DNA of 64,000 bases, taken from contig JAQDWB010000004.1 in assembly GCA_027673765.1 (NCBI GenBank), positions 1-64,000 on the forward strand, written 5' to 3'. The stretch comes from Coriobacteriaceae bacterium AM113-163 (lineage in GTDB: Bacteria > Actinomycetota > Coriobacteriia > Coriobacteriales > Coriobacteriaceae). Each line of letters begins with the position of its first letter. Within the stretch, counting starts at the first letter, position 1. Shown in pieces: positions 52,834 through 60,961 of the stretch. The translations under genes and the position numbers were made by a program. A model generated the notes under the pieces. It searched no databases, had not been told where the DNA came from, and worked only from the letters and a program-made list of their open reading frames with translations.

Positions 52834-52950
52834 GGGCTGGTTAATTTTGGTTGTTTTATCTGGGGAAATGCAGCTGCGTCTATCTACAGATCCGAAATCT
52901 GACTACTTAATAGACTGTCTAACTAAATAGCGAGCGTCACTAACCAGCCC
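52834..52950. repeat. inverted repeat bridging the two family B copies
   Basis: GGGCTGGTTA (52834-52843) and TAACCAGCCC (52941-52950) are exact inverse complements, with matching A and T runs outside (AAAAA, TTTT). The enclosed AT-rich spacer (52,844-52,940) shows no gene. The second arm runs into the left arm of family B copy 2, giving a nested structure. The remaining part of the gap (52,501-52,688) is leader sequence of rnj with no recognisable feature. Confidence 0.6.
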
Positions 52951-53095
52951 TTTTGCTTGTGCCCGGGAGGGCCGCATATGAAGTTTATCGCGAGTTCCGC
53001 ACGCAAAGGAAAGCACTTAATGTGCTTTCCGTCTTGCGCAGGACTGTAGAGCAGGAAACTTCATATGCGGCCCTCCCGGGCACAAGCAAAAGGGC
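52947..53095 (-). repeat. palindromic element, family B copy 2
   Basis: A 149-nt fold-back element in reverse orientation to copy 1, with outer arms perfect for 40 bp (52947-52986 with 53056-53095). Its 69-nt loop, read on the - strand, is the same length as in copy 1 and identical at both ends; the inner stem is GGAAAGCAC/GTGCTTTCC where copy 1 has GGAGGCCAC/GTGGCCTCC. The outer end overlaps the pnp terminator by 5 nt. Confidence 0.88.
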
Positions 53096-53116
53096 GACAC
53101 CTTAGGAGTCGCCCTT
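53086..53116 (-). terminator. intrinsic terminator of pnp
   Basis: On the - strand an 8-bp stem AGGGCGAC/GTCGCCCT with a 9-nt loop is followed by TTTTGC. The distal half of this terminator is also part of the family B copy 2 arm. Confidence 0.7.
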
Positions 53117-53139
53117 GTTGAGCTGATTATGTGCGGCTG

Positions 53140-55386
53140 TTACTCGGCGTCGTGGTGACGGCGGGGCTTGCGGCCTCCGTTGTCGCCGGGACGGCGCGGA
53201 CGGTCGCTGCGCTCGGAGCGCTCGCGACGCGGACGCTCACGACGCTGGAAGTGCTCGCCGTCGCCCTCGGAGGCACCCTCGGCACGAGCCGGGGCCTCGG
53301 GCTTGTCGAGACGATCGAGCGAGATCTTGCCGCGATCGTCGACCTCGATGACGACGACCTTGACCTCGTCGCCCACGTTGAGGACATCCTCGACCTTCTC
53401 CACACGACCCTTGGCGACGCGGGAGATGTGCAGCAGGCCGTCCTTACCGGGCAGCAGATTCACGAAGGCGCCGAAGGGCTGAATGGAGACCACGCGACCG
53501 GTGTACTCCTCGCCCGGCTCGGGAACCTTGATGATGAGCTTGATGCGCTCGACGGCCTGATCGACGGACTCGCCAGTGCCGCCGACAAAGACGGTGCCGT
53601 CCTCCTGGATGTCGACCGAAGCGCCGGTCTCGTCCTGGATGCCGCGGATGACCTTACCGCCGGAACCGATGACGTCGCGAATCTTATCAGTCGGAACCTG
53701 GATGGAGACGATGCGCGGAGCGGTGCTGCGCGTGGTGTGGCGCGGCTCGGGAATCACCTCGAGCATCTTCTGCAGAATGAAGGCGCGACCCTCCTTGGCC
53801 TGCTGCAGGGCGCGGGCCAGGATGTCGAAGGTAAGACCGGTGGCCTTGTTGTCCATCTGCAGGGCGGTGATGCCCTCGGTGGTGCCGGTGACCTTAAAGT
53901 CCATGTCGCCCAGGAAGTCCTCGAGACCCTGGATGTCGGACAGGACCACGGTCTTGCCCTCCTCCTGGATCAGGCCCATGGCGATACCGGAGACCGGGCG
54001 CTTAATGGGCACGCCGCCGTCCATAAGGGCGAGCGTGGAACCGCAGGTCGAAGCCATCGAAGAGGAGCCGTTGGACTCCATGACCTCGGAGACGACGCGG
54101 ATGGCGTAGGGGAACTCGTTCTCGTCGGGAAGCACCGGGAGCAGAGCGCGCTCGGCCAGGTTGCCGTGACCGATCTCGCGGCGCTTGGGGCTGCCCATGC
54201 GGCCGGTCTCGCCGGTGCAGAACGGCGGGAAGTTGTAGTGGTGCATATAGCGCTTGCCCTCGGTGGGCTCGATGGTATCCAGACGCTGGCCCTCGTTGAG
54301 CATACCGAGCGACAGGACGGAGAGCACCTGGGTCTGACCACGCTGGAACAGGCCGGAGCCGTGAACGAGCGGCAGGTAGTTGTCCTTCACCATGATGGGA
54401 CGAATCTCGTCGGCGGCACGGCCGTCGACACGCTCGCCGGTCTCGACGACCATGGTGCGCATGGCCTTCTTCTCGAGCTTCTTAAGCGCCACGGGGATCT
54501 CGCGCTCCCAGGCGGCCTGCTCCTCGTCGGTGAACTCAGCGCGGATGGACTCCTTCAGAGCCTCGACCTTGCCGATGCGGGAAAGCTTGTCGGCGTCGCG
54601 CAGGGCAGCGGCCATCTCGTCGTAGTGGGCGAAGATGCGCTCCTGAACCTCCTCAACGGGCTGGTCGAGCGGGTACTCCTTCTTGACGATGGCGCCGTTG
54701 ACCTGCTCCCACTCGGCGACGAACTCGTCTTGGGCCTGGCAGAAGGCAGCGAGGGCCTCCTGGCCAAACTTCATGGCGGCGAGCATGTCGTCCTCGGAGA
54801 TCTCCTCGGCGCCGGCCTCGACCATCGAGATGAAGTCGGCAGAGCCACCCAGCTCCAGGTCCAGGTCGGAGTTCTCGCGCTCCTCATAGGTGGGGTTGAC
54901 GATAAACTCGCCGGTCTCCACGTTACGGCCGATGCGCACGCAGGCAAGCGGGCCCTCGAAGGGCACGCCGCCGAGCGTCATGGCCAGCGAAGCGCCCATG
55001 ACGTTGATGACGTCGAAGGGGTTGACCTGGTCGGCGACGAGCGAGGTGGCGACGATGTGCACCTCGTTGCGGAAGCCGTCCGGGAAGCTCGGGCGGATCG
55101 GGCGGTCGATCATACGAGCCGTGAGCGTGGCCTTCTCGCTGGGACGGCCCTCACGCTTGAGGTAGCCGCCCGGGATGCGGCCGGCGGCGTACATCTTCTC
55201 GTTGAAGTCGACGGTCAGCGGGAAGAAGTCGTAATTCTTGCGCTCCTTGGAGACGACCACAGTGTCGAGCATCGTGGTGTCGCCCTGCTTGACCAGACAA
55301 GCGCCGGTGGCCTGTTTGGCAAGCTCACCGGACTCAAAGGTGTAGGTCTTGCCGTACAGCTCAAAGGTCTTGGATACGAGTGTCAT
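53140..55386 (-). CDS. pnp: polyribonucleotide nucleotidyltransferase
   Basis: Phosphorolytic 3'-5' exoribonuclease of 748 residues. Two RNase PH-like domains are present (the second with GSGLFQRGQTQVLS and the PFCTGETGRMGSPKRREIGHG region), then a KH domain (IRDVIGSGGKVIRGI, about 580) and an S1 domain (GEEYTGRVVSIQPFGAFVNLLPGKDGLLHIS, about 640). The last 50 residues form a very basic Arg/Pro/Gly tail, likely RNA-binding. AAGGAG precedes ATG 55386. Order rpsO-pnp is nearly universal. Confidence 0.97.
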   Translation of the reverse strand: MTLVSKTFELYGKTYTFESGELAKQATGACLVKQGDTTMLDTVVVSKERKNYDFFPLTVDFNEKMYAAGRIPGGYLKREGRPSEKATLTARMIDRPIRPSFPDGFRNEVHIVATSLVADQVNPFDVINVMGASLAMTLGGVPFEGPLACVRIGRNVETGEFIVNPTYEERENSDLDLELGGSADFISMVEAGAEEISEDDMLAAMKFGQEALAAFCQAQDEFVAEWEQVNGAIVKKEYPLDQPVEEVQERIFAHYDEMAAALRDADKLSRIGKVEALKESIRAEFTDEEQAAWEREIPVALKKLEKKAMRTMVVETGERVDGRAADEIRPIMVKDNYLPLVHGSGLFQRGQTQVLSVLSLGMLNEGQRLDTIEPTEGKRYMHHYNFPPFCTGETGRMGSPKRREIGHGNLAERALLPVLPDENEFPYAIRVVSEVMESNGSSSMASTCGSTLALMDGGVPIKRPVSGIAMGLIQEEGKTVVLSDIQGLEDFLGDMDFKVTGTTEGITALQMDNKATGLTFDILARALQQAKEGRAFILQKMLEVIPEPRHTTRSTAPRIVSIQVPTDKIRDVIGSGGKVIRGIQDETGASVDIQEDGTVFVGGTGESVDQAVERIKLIIKVPEPGEEYTGRVVSIQPFGAFVNLLPGKDGLLHISRVAKGRVEKVEDVLNVGDEVKVVVIEVDDRGKISLDRLDKPEAPARAEGASEGDGEHFQRRERPRRERSERSDRPRRPGDNGGRKPRRHHDAE

Positions 55387-55487
55387 TGTTCTCCTTTACC
55401 CCACAGGCCCCTTGCCTGCGGGCTTCTCATGTGACGCGGGCCCCCTGCCCCCGCCACGCTTCAGAGCGTGATTGTTCACGCCCTTAC

Positions 55488-55521
55488 ACAAAAAGAGCGC
55501 CCCGCTGCGCAGGACGCTCTT
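55488..55521 (-). terminator. intrinsic terminator of rpsO
   Basis: On the - strand the stem AAGAGCG/CGCTCTT, with an inner CCTGC/GCGGG part, is followed by TTTTTGTG, 17 nt after the rpsO stop. Read-through or a separate promoter must then supply pnp. Confidence 0.85.
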
Positions 55522-55537
55522 AGCATGTACAAATCCG

Positions 55538-55816
55538 TTACTGGATGTTGTCGCGGATGCCCAGAGCCTTAATGAGCTCACGGTACTCGACGATGTCGTT
55601 CTTCTTGATGTAGGAGAGAAGACGACGACGACGGCCGACGAGCATGAGCAGGCCACGACGGGTGTGGAAGTCCTTCTGGTGGGACTTCATGTGCTCGGTC
55701 AGCTCCTTGATGCGCTCGGACAGGATGGCGACCTGAACCTTGGGGTTACCGGTATCGACCGGGGAGTTACCGAACTGGGCGGTCAGCTCCGCCTTGCGCT
55801 CTTTGGAAACAGTCAT
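55538..55816 (-). CDS. rpsO: 30S ribosomal protein S15
   Basis: Primary 16S rRNA-binding protein of the small subunit, 92 residues. The conserved TGNPKVQVAILSERIKELTEH and HTRRGLLMLVGRRRRLLSYIK segments are present, ending IKALGIRDNIQ. ATG 55816 has AAAGGTG upstream; in-frame codons further upstream lie in a leader rich in GC pairs that may carry the usual S15 autoregulatory site, though I cannot identify it. Confidence 0.97.
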   Translation of the reverse strand: MTVSKERKAELTAQFGNSPVDTGNPKVQVAILSERIKELTEHMKSHQKDFHTRRGLLMLVGRRRRLLSYIKKNDIVEYRELIKALGIRDNIQ

Positions 55817-55954
55817 TGTTTCACCTTTCGTTTCGCGTCGCCCGCGGGCGACTCTATTCGCCTCGGACTGGGAAGCCGCCGGTGGAGCGAACATCCAAGG
55901 TCGAGGTACCAACAGGTCGGTATGTTACCACAAGCGGCGCGCGCCTGCGCATCA

Positions 55955-56704
55955 TCACCGACCCAACATGAATTCCATCGCACGGAGTCGCTGATCGGTG
56001 TGCGTGGCGGCCCAAACATGCGAAAGCCCCAGCAAAAACGCAGCCGTATGCGGATCGATCTGCTCATCCATAAGGGCATCGAAGGTCATGGACATCAGGG
56101 CGCGCAGCCATGCGACCTCGCCGACCGATACCAACTCGGCACCGGGCACGCTCGAGGCGCACGACCCGCACAGAAGCCCGCCGGCTTGGGCCGAGAAATG
56201 CGAGAGCATGGGATCGCCGCACGAGACGCAAGCCGAGAAATCGGGTCGGTAACCAACGTGCGACAGCAGTTTAAAGACATAGGCCGCCACGAGCAGGTCC
56301 ATATGTGCCGAGTCGATCCCACCGCCGACAAGTGTGAGCGCCCGCTGTGTGATGGCAAAGGTAAATGGATCCTCGGCATCCTCAAACGAGCACACGCGCG
56401 CAACCTCGGCAATCGCGCTGGCGGCACAGGTCGTCTCGTAGTCAGGAGCAGCACCGAGCGGGGCCTCCATAAGCTCCGCCTGAGAAACCACGTCGAGCGA
56501 GCGACCATGCGCCAACAGCATATCAACGGTGCAGAAGAGCTCGCAGCGGGCCGCAAGGCGACCGCCGGGCTTACGTGCGCCCTTGGCCACGGCACGCACC
56601 TGCCGTCCCCGTTCGTCGAGCATCGTCAAGATCAGGTCGGTTTCCTTGAGCTTGGTCTTGTCGAGGACGAGCACCTTCGTACGATATGTGCGAGAGCCTG
56701 CCAT
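55955..56704 (-). CDS. recO: DNA repair protein RecO
   Basis: Loads RecA onto SSB-coated DNA together with RecR. The 249-residue protein has an N-terminal OB fold (TYRTKVLVLDKTKLKETDLILTMLDERGRQVRAVAKGARK), a helical middle and a four-cysteine zinc finger (CVSCGDPM...CGSC, about 160-185). It lies 12 nt behind era, the usual era-recO order. Confidence 0.95.
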   Translation of the reverse strand: MAGSRTYRTKVLVLDKTKLKETDLILTMLDERGRQVRAVAKGARKPGGRLAARCELFCTVDMLLAHGRSLDVVSQAELMEAPLGAAPDYETTCAASAIAEVARVCSFEDAEDPFTFAITQRALTLVGGGIDSAHMDLLVAAYVFKLLSHVGYRPDFSACVSCGDPMLSHFSAQAGGLLCGSCASSVPGAELVSVGEVAWLRALMSMTFDALMDEQIDPHTAAFLLGLSHVWAATHTDQRLRAMEFMLGR

Positions 56705-56716
56705 GAACGCCGAGGC

Positions 56717-57787
56717 TTAATCTTCGGCGTTGTAGCCAAAGCGACGGATCTGCGCCTCGTCATCGCGCCAGCCGGCCTTGACCTTCACGTCGAGCTCCAA
56801 AAAGACCTGCGTGCCAAAGATACGCTCAAGGTCGCGACGGGCATCGATGCCGATATGCTTGATCATCTCGCCGCCCTTGCCGATGATGATGCCCTTCTGC
56901 CCCTCGCGCTCGACGTAAATCGTGGCGTGCACGCGCAGAACCTTCTTAGTCTGCTCGAGCGCGTCACAGATGACGCCCACGGAGTGAGGGATCTCGTCGC
57001 GGGTGCGACGCAGGACCTTCTCGCGCACAAACTCGGCCACGAGGGTCTCGTCGGACGCGTCGGTGCCCATGTCCTCGGGGAACCAGCGCGGGCCCTCGGG
57101 CAAAAAGTGAGCGACGGTCTCGATAAACGCATCGACGTTGAAGTTCTTGACCGACGACGTCACGATCTCGTCATCGTATTCCATAAGCTCGTGAGCGGCC
57201 TTGAGCTGTTCCATAACCTGGGCGGGATCGGCCTCGTCGGCCTTCGTGAGCACCAGGACCTTTTTGGAACGGGCGCTCTTGACGCGCTCGGCAACCCAGG
57301 CGTCTCCCCTGCCGATGGGTTTGGTTGCGTCGATCAGAAACGCGATGACATCGACATCGTTCAGTTCGAACAACGCACTCTTGTTGAGCTCGGAGCCCAG
57401 GCCGTCCTTGGGCCTGTGGATACCCGGCGTGTCAACGAAGACCAGCTGGTAACCGGGGCGGTTGACCACAGCGCGCATGCGGCGGCGGGTCGTCTGGGCC
57501 ACCGGAGAGGTGATGGCGACCTTCTTACCGTAACAGGCATTGAGCAGCGTGGACTTGCCGGCGTTGGGGCGACCGACCAGGGCCACAAAGCCGCTGCGGA
57601 AACCGGGTTCCACGTCGCCAAAGCCCACGAGGCTCTCATCCTCGTCGCACAGGGCATCGAGTTCCTCGTCGCTCATACCCTCAAACGGATCGAACTCCTC
57701 GACCTCGTCAAACGAATCTGCACCTTCAGCCTCGTCCAGGACCTCGTCATCCAAAACTTCATCGGTAGGCTGCATATTGTCGGACAT
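56717..57787 (-). CDS. era: GTPase Era with acidic N-terminal extension
   Basis: Essential GTPase for 16S rRNA maturation and 30S assembly. The canonical G domain (GRPNAGKSTLLNA near 72-84, DTPG, TKAD) and the C-terminal KH domain (ERIFGTQVFLELDVKVKAGWRDDE) are intact. In front of them is an extra region of about 62 residues with 26 Asp/Glu and no Arg or Lys before R64, so the protein is longer (356) than the usual 300. ATG 57787 has GAAAGGG upstream, and no later start is as good. Confidence 0.95.
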   Translation of the reverse strand: MSDNMQPTDEVLDDEVLDEAEGADSFDEVEEFDPFEGMSDEELDALCDEDESLVGFGDVEPGFRSGFVALVGRPNAGKSTLLNACYGKKVAITSPVAQTTRRRMRAVVNRPGYQLVFVDTPGIHRPKDGLGSELNKSALFELNDVDVIAFLIDATKPIGRGDAWVAERVKSARSKKVLVLTKADEADPAQVMEQLKAAHELMEYDDEIVTSSVKNFNVDAFIETVAHFLPEGPRWFPEDMGTDASDETLVAEFVREKVLRRTRDEIPHSVGVICDALEQTKKVLRVHATIYVEREGQKGIIIGKGGEMIKHIGIDARRDLERIFGTQVFLELDVKVKAGWRDDEAQIRRFGYNAED

Positions 57788-57799
57788 GGGTATCCCTTT

Positions 57800-58177
57800 C
57801 TAAATAAAGTCGAGCGCATGGGCAAAGACAAGCAAGCCAACGATCGCGGCGGTAATGGAAAGAACGTATACAGAGGCAGCAGCGATATCCTTCGCGCGCT
57901 TGGCCAGCGGATGCAGCTCCTGGGTCGCCAGGTCGACAATCGCCTCCATGGCGGTATTGCACAACTCGCCGTGAATCACCAGGCCGCAGCAGATGATGAC
58001 CGTAGCCCACTCGGCAATATCGAGACCCACGAAGCAGCCGGCAATGACGGTGCACACGCCCGCCACGAGCATGACCTTGATATTGCGCTCGGTCTTGACA
58101 GCGGTTACGAAGCCCTCCATGGCGTATGAGAACGACTTTAAAAAGGACGGATGGTCCTTGTTCGATCCGGGAATCAT
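57800..58177 (-). CDS. dgkA: diacylglycerol kinase / undecaprenol kinase family
   Basis: Small integral membrane kinase of 125 residues with three membrane helices. The catalytic motif is seen as ELCNTAMEAIVDL (ELxNTAxE), with the AKDIAAASV helix after it. In Gram-positive bacteria members phosphorylate undecaprenol rather than diacylglycerol; which applies here cannot be told. It sits between ybeY and era, the usual neighbourhood. Confidence 0.93.
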   Translation of the reverse strand: MIPGSNKDHPSFLKSFSYAMEGFVTAVKTERNIKVMLVAGVCTVIAGCFVGLDIAEWATVIICCGLVIHGELCNTAMEAIVDLATQELHPLAKRAKDIAAASVYVLSITAAIVGLLVFAHALDFI

Positions 58178-58186
58178 AGACGGCTC

Positions 58187-58696
58187 CTAGTCGTGGGCAT
58201 GATTGGTTATGGGGCCGACGTGGACGAGCTTGGGGTCCTCGCCGCGCTCAAGCGCCAGGTCGCGCAGGATGGCATCCTCGCGTGCCTCCATGACCTCGGC
58301 CTCATCGTCCTCGATGTGGTCGTAACCCAGCAGGTGCAGCATTCCGTGCACGAGCATCAGTCGGCACTCATCGGCGGGGCTGTTGCCAAAGCCGGGGGCC
58401 TGACGGGCAATAACCTGCGGAGCCAGGATAATATCGCCGAGCTCGAGCGTCTCGTCGGCGGGAATGTCCTCGTCAAAGGCCGAGTCGCATTCAAACGAGA
58501 GCACGTCGGTCGTGCGATCGATGCCGCGCCACTCAAGGTTGAGCTCGTGCATCTCATCCTCATCGACATACGAAAGGGAAATCTCGACCTCACGCTCAAC
58601 ACCCTCGGCGGCAAGCACAACTGAGCAGATGTGCTCCACCTCCTGGGCATCGAGCAGCGTATCGAGCTCGGCATCGTTGCTGATCAATACACTCAA
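58187..58696 (-). CDS. ybeY: endoribonuclease YbeY
   Basis: Zinc-dependent single-strand endoribonuclease for 16S rRNA 3' maturation and ribosome quality control. The 169-residue protein has the diagnostic HGMLHLLGYDH triad. The start is TTG 58696, overlapping the phoH stop (TTGA) and preceded by AAGGAG; there is no usable ATG nearby. The phoH-ybeY-dgkA-era order is standard. Confidence 0.95.
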   Translation of the reverse strand: MSVLISNDAELDTLLDAQEVEHICSVVLAAEGVEREVEISLSYVDEDEMHELNLEWRGIDRTTDVLSFECDSAFDEDIPADETLELGDIILAPQVIARQAPGFGNSPADECRLMLVHGMLHLLGYDHIEDDEAEVMEAREDAILRDLALERGEDPKLVHVGPITNHAHD

Positions 58697-59679
58697 CGGG
58701 ACTCCTTTCGGTCGTGCGCGCGCTGTTCGCGCGCATCGTCGTATGCATCATAGGCCTCAACGATACGACCCACCAGGGCATGGCGCACCACATCGGCGCG
58801 CTCCAGGTGAGAAAACGTCACATCGTCGACGCGACCCAAAATCCTTTCGACATCGGCAAGACCGCCGCGACGACCCACCAGGTCACGCTGGCTCAGGTCG
58901 CCGGTAATCACGAACTTGGAATTAAAACCCAAACGCGTCAGGAACATCTTCATCTGCTCGGGCGTCGTGTTTTGTGCCTCATCGAGCACCACAAAGGCAT
59001 CACTCAGCGTTCGACCACGCATGTAGGCGAGCGGCGCGATCTCGATCACGCCGCGCTCCATAAGCTCATCGGTGCGTTCGCGATCCATCATGTCAAAGAG
59101 GGCATCATAGAGCGGGCGCATATACGGGTCGATCTTTTCCTCGAGGGTGCCGGGCAAAAAGCCCAGGTTCTCCCCCGCCTCGACAACCGGGCGCGTCAGG
59201 ATCAGGCGGCCTACCTCATGGCGCTTGAGCGCGCCGACGGCGAGCGCCATGGCCAGATAGGTTTTACCGGTACCGGCGGGACCGAGGCCAAACGTGATGG
59301 TAGAAGAGCGGATGGCATCCACATAGCGCTTTTGGCCGAGCGTCTTGGGGCGGATAACGCGACCACGATACGATAGCAGCACGTCATCGCGCAGCGACGA
59401 GGCATCATGCTCGCCGTCGCGCAGGACGGCCAGACAGCGCGAGACATCATCGGCAGAAAGCGTGCGCCCGGCGGCAGCCTCACGAAAGGCATGTTCGAAA
59501 AAACGCGCGACCAGCTCGACCTCGTCCGGATCGCCGCTCACGGCAACGCTGTCACCGCGGGCAACCACCTGGGCGCGCACCAAGTTCTCGAGTGCACGAA
59601 GGACGCCGTCGCCGGCACCCAAAACGCGCGAGGGGTCGATACCCTCGGGAACGGTAAGTCTAATCTTCGAGGCTTCCAT
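58693..59679 (-). CDS. PhoH-like ATPase
   Basis: A 328-residue PhoH family protein (YbeZ type), a P-loop NTPase that works with YbeY in ribosomal RNA processing. Walker A GPAGTGKT (about 135), Walker B FVVLDEAQNTTPEQMK, and the TRPVVEAGENLGFLPG motif are clear; an N-terminal KH-like part precedes them. ATG 59679 follows GGGAGG; the start lies 20 nt inside mtaB. Confidence 0.95.
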   Translation of the reverse strand: MEASKIRLTVPEGIDPSRVLGAGDGVLRALENLVRAQVVARGDSVAVSGDPDEVELVARFFEHAFREAAAGRTLSADDVSRCLAVLRDGEHDASSLRDDVLLSYRGRVIRPKTLGQKRYVDAIRSSTITFGLGPAGTGKTYLAMALAVGALKRHEVGRLILTRPVVEAGENLGFLPGTLEEKIDPYMRPLYDALFDMMDRERTDELMERGVIEIAPLAYMRGRTLSDAFVVLDEAQNTTPEQMKMFLTRLGFNSKFVITGDLSQRDLVGRRGGLADVERILGRVDDVTFSHLERADVVRHALVGRIVEAYDAYDDAREQRAHDRKESR

Positions 59680-60952
59680 GAACCTCCCTGCGTGCATGGA
59701 CCAAGCCGGAATCATCGACTCCGATGATAGCAACATCGAGCAGGCACGGGGCTGTGAGTCCACAGGTATCATCAAGACGGGCATGATGGAACGAGCCGAG
59801 CGTCAAATTGTCACCGTACTCAAGCACGGCGCGCTCGACGGTGCCCACGCGACGGTGGGCATCGGCAACCGCGAGCTCTTGAGCCGCCGCACGCATGCGA
59901 CGGCTGCGCTCGGCCATGACCTCGGGCGGTACCTGGTCGGGCATGTCTGCGGCGAGGGTGCCGGGGCGCTTGCTATAGCGGAACACGTGCATGCGCGAAA
60001 AGCCCACGCGACGGCACAGGGCCAGCGACTCCTCGAACTCCTCGTCCGTCTCGCCAGGAAAACCGACGATGACGTCGCACGAAAGTGCAGCCTGTGGCAG
60101 GTTAGCGCGAATCATGCGCACCGTGTCCTCGAAGGCCTCGGCACTATAGGGACGGCCCATGCGATGCAGCGTCGCCGTGCAGCCAGACTGCACGGGCAGG
60201 TGCAAAAACGGCGCGATACGCTTCGGATATCGAGCCATCACCTTGAGTAAACGCTCGGAAATATCCATGGGCTCAACCGAGGAGATGCGCACGTGGGCGA
60301 TCTCGGTGCGCTCCATGATGGCCTGGAGCAGCTCATCGATCTCGACATGTTCGTCGGTCGCGCTCTTGCCGTCATAGGCACCCAGGTTAACACCGGTCAG
60401 CACGACCTCGGGCACGCCGGCCTCCTGGGCTTCACGCACCTGTTCGAGCACGGACTCAACGGGCACGGAACGCTCGGGGCCGCGGGCCTTCCACACGATG
60501 CAATAGGTGCAGCGGTGGTTGCAGCCGTCCTGGATCTTCACGCCCAGCCGCGAACGACCGAGCGCATCGACCACGTCGCCATCGCTGCAGGCGGGCACGC
60601 TATCGGATTCGACACCCAGCACCTCGCAGACGCGCTCGGCGACATCAATCTTGGACGGTTCGGCGATCACGCGATCGGAGAGCTCCAGCAGCTCTTCGGG
60701 ATGCAGGTTGACGACGCAGCCGGTTACGACCACGTAGGGCTCGCCCGGATAGGCCAGGGCGTGACGGACGGCCTTGCGGGTCTTGGCCTCGGCCTCCCCC
60801 GTCACGGCACAGGTATTGATAACGATCAGGTCGGCGTCCCGGGGCTCCACCATCGCAAAGCCCAGGCGCATAAGATCGGCAGTGATACGGTCGGACTCAA
60901 CCCGGTTGACACGACAACCGAGGTTGACGACGGAAATATGGGGTGCGAGCAC
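59660..60952 (-). CDS. mtaB: tRNA (N6-threonylcarbamoyladenosine(37)-C2)-methylthiotransferase
   Basis: Converts t6A37 to ms2t6A in tRNAs for ANN codons. The 430-residue radical SAM protein has VNLGCRVNRVESD at the start, NTCAVTGEAE and TGCVVN cluster cysteines, and the SAM motif QDGCNHRCTYCIV. The short C-terminal region resembles a TRAM domain. Start is GTG 60952 with AAGGAG 5 nt upstream, 9 nt after the dnaJ stop. The end overlaps the PhoH gene by 20 nt. Confidence 0.94.
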   Translation of the reverse strand: MLAPHISVVNLGCRVNRVESDRITADLMRLGFAMVEPRDADLIVINTCAVTGEAEAKTRKAVRHALAYPGEPYVVVTGCVVNLHPEELLELSDRVIAEPSKIDVAERVCEVLGVESDSVPACSDGDVVDALGRSRLGVKIQDGCNHRCTYCIVWKARGPERSVPVESVLEQVREAQEAGVPEVVLTGVNLGAYDGKSATDEHVEIDELLQAIMERTEIAHVRISSVEPMDISERLLKVMARYPKRIAPFLHLPVQSGCTATLHRMGRPYSAEAFEDTVRMIRANLPQAALSCDVIVGFPGETDEEFEESLALCRRVGFSRMHVFRYSKRPGTLAADMPDQVPPEVMAERSRRMRAAAQELAVADAHRRVGTVERAVLEYGDNLTLGSFHHARLDDTCGLTAPCLLDVAIIGVDDSGLVHARREVHGSLED

Positions 60953-60961
60953 ACGGGCTCC

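Noticed and set aside
52689..53095. CRISPR array or integron attC-like array for the repeated palindromes
   Set aside because: Only two copies, in opposite orientation, with unequal variable parts in the arms rather than regular spacers; no cas or integrase genes nearby.
55472..58129. 885-residue open frame on the + strand antisense to rpsO, recO, era and dgkA
   Set aside because: It spans four well-identified - strand genes and their gaps; composition is antisense-like with no recognisable motif.
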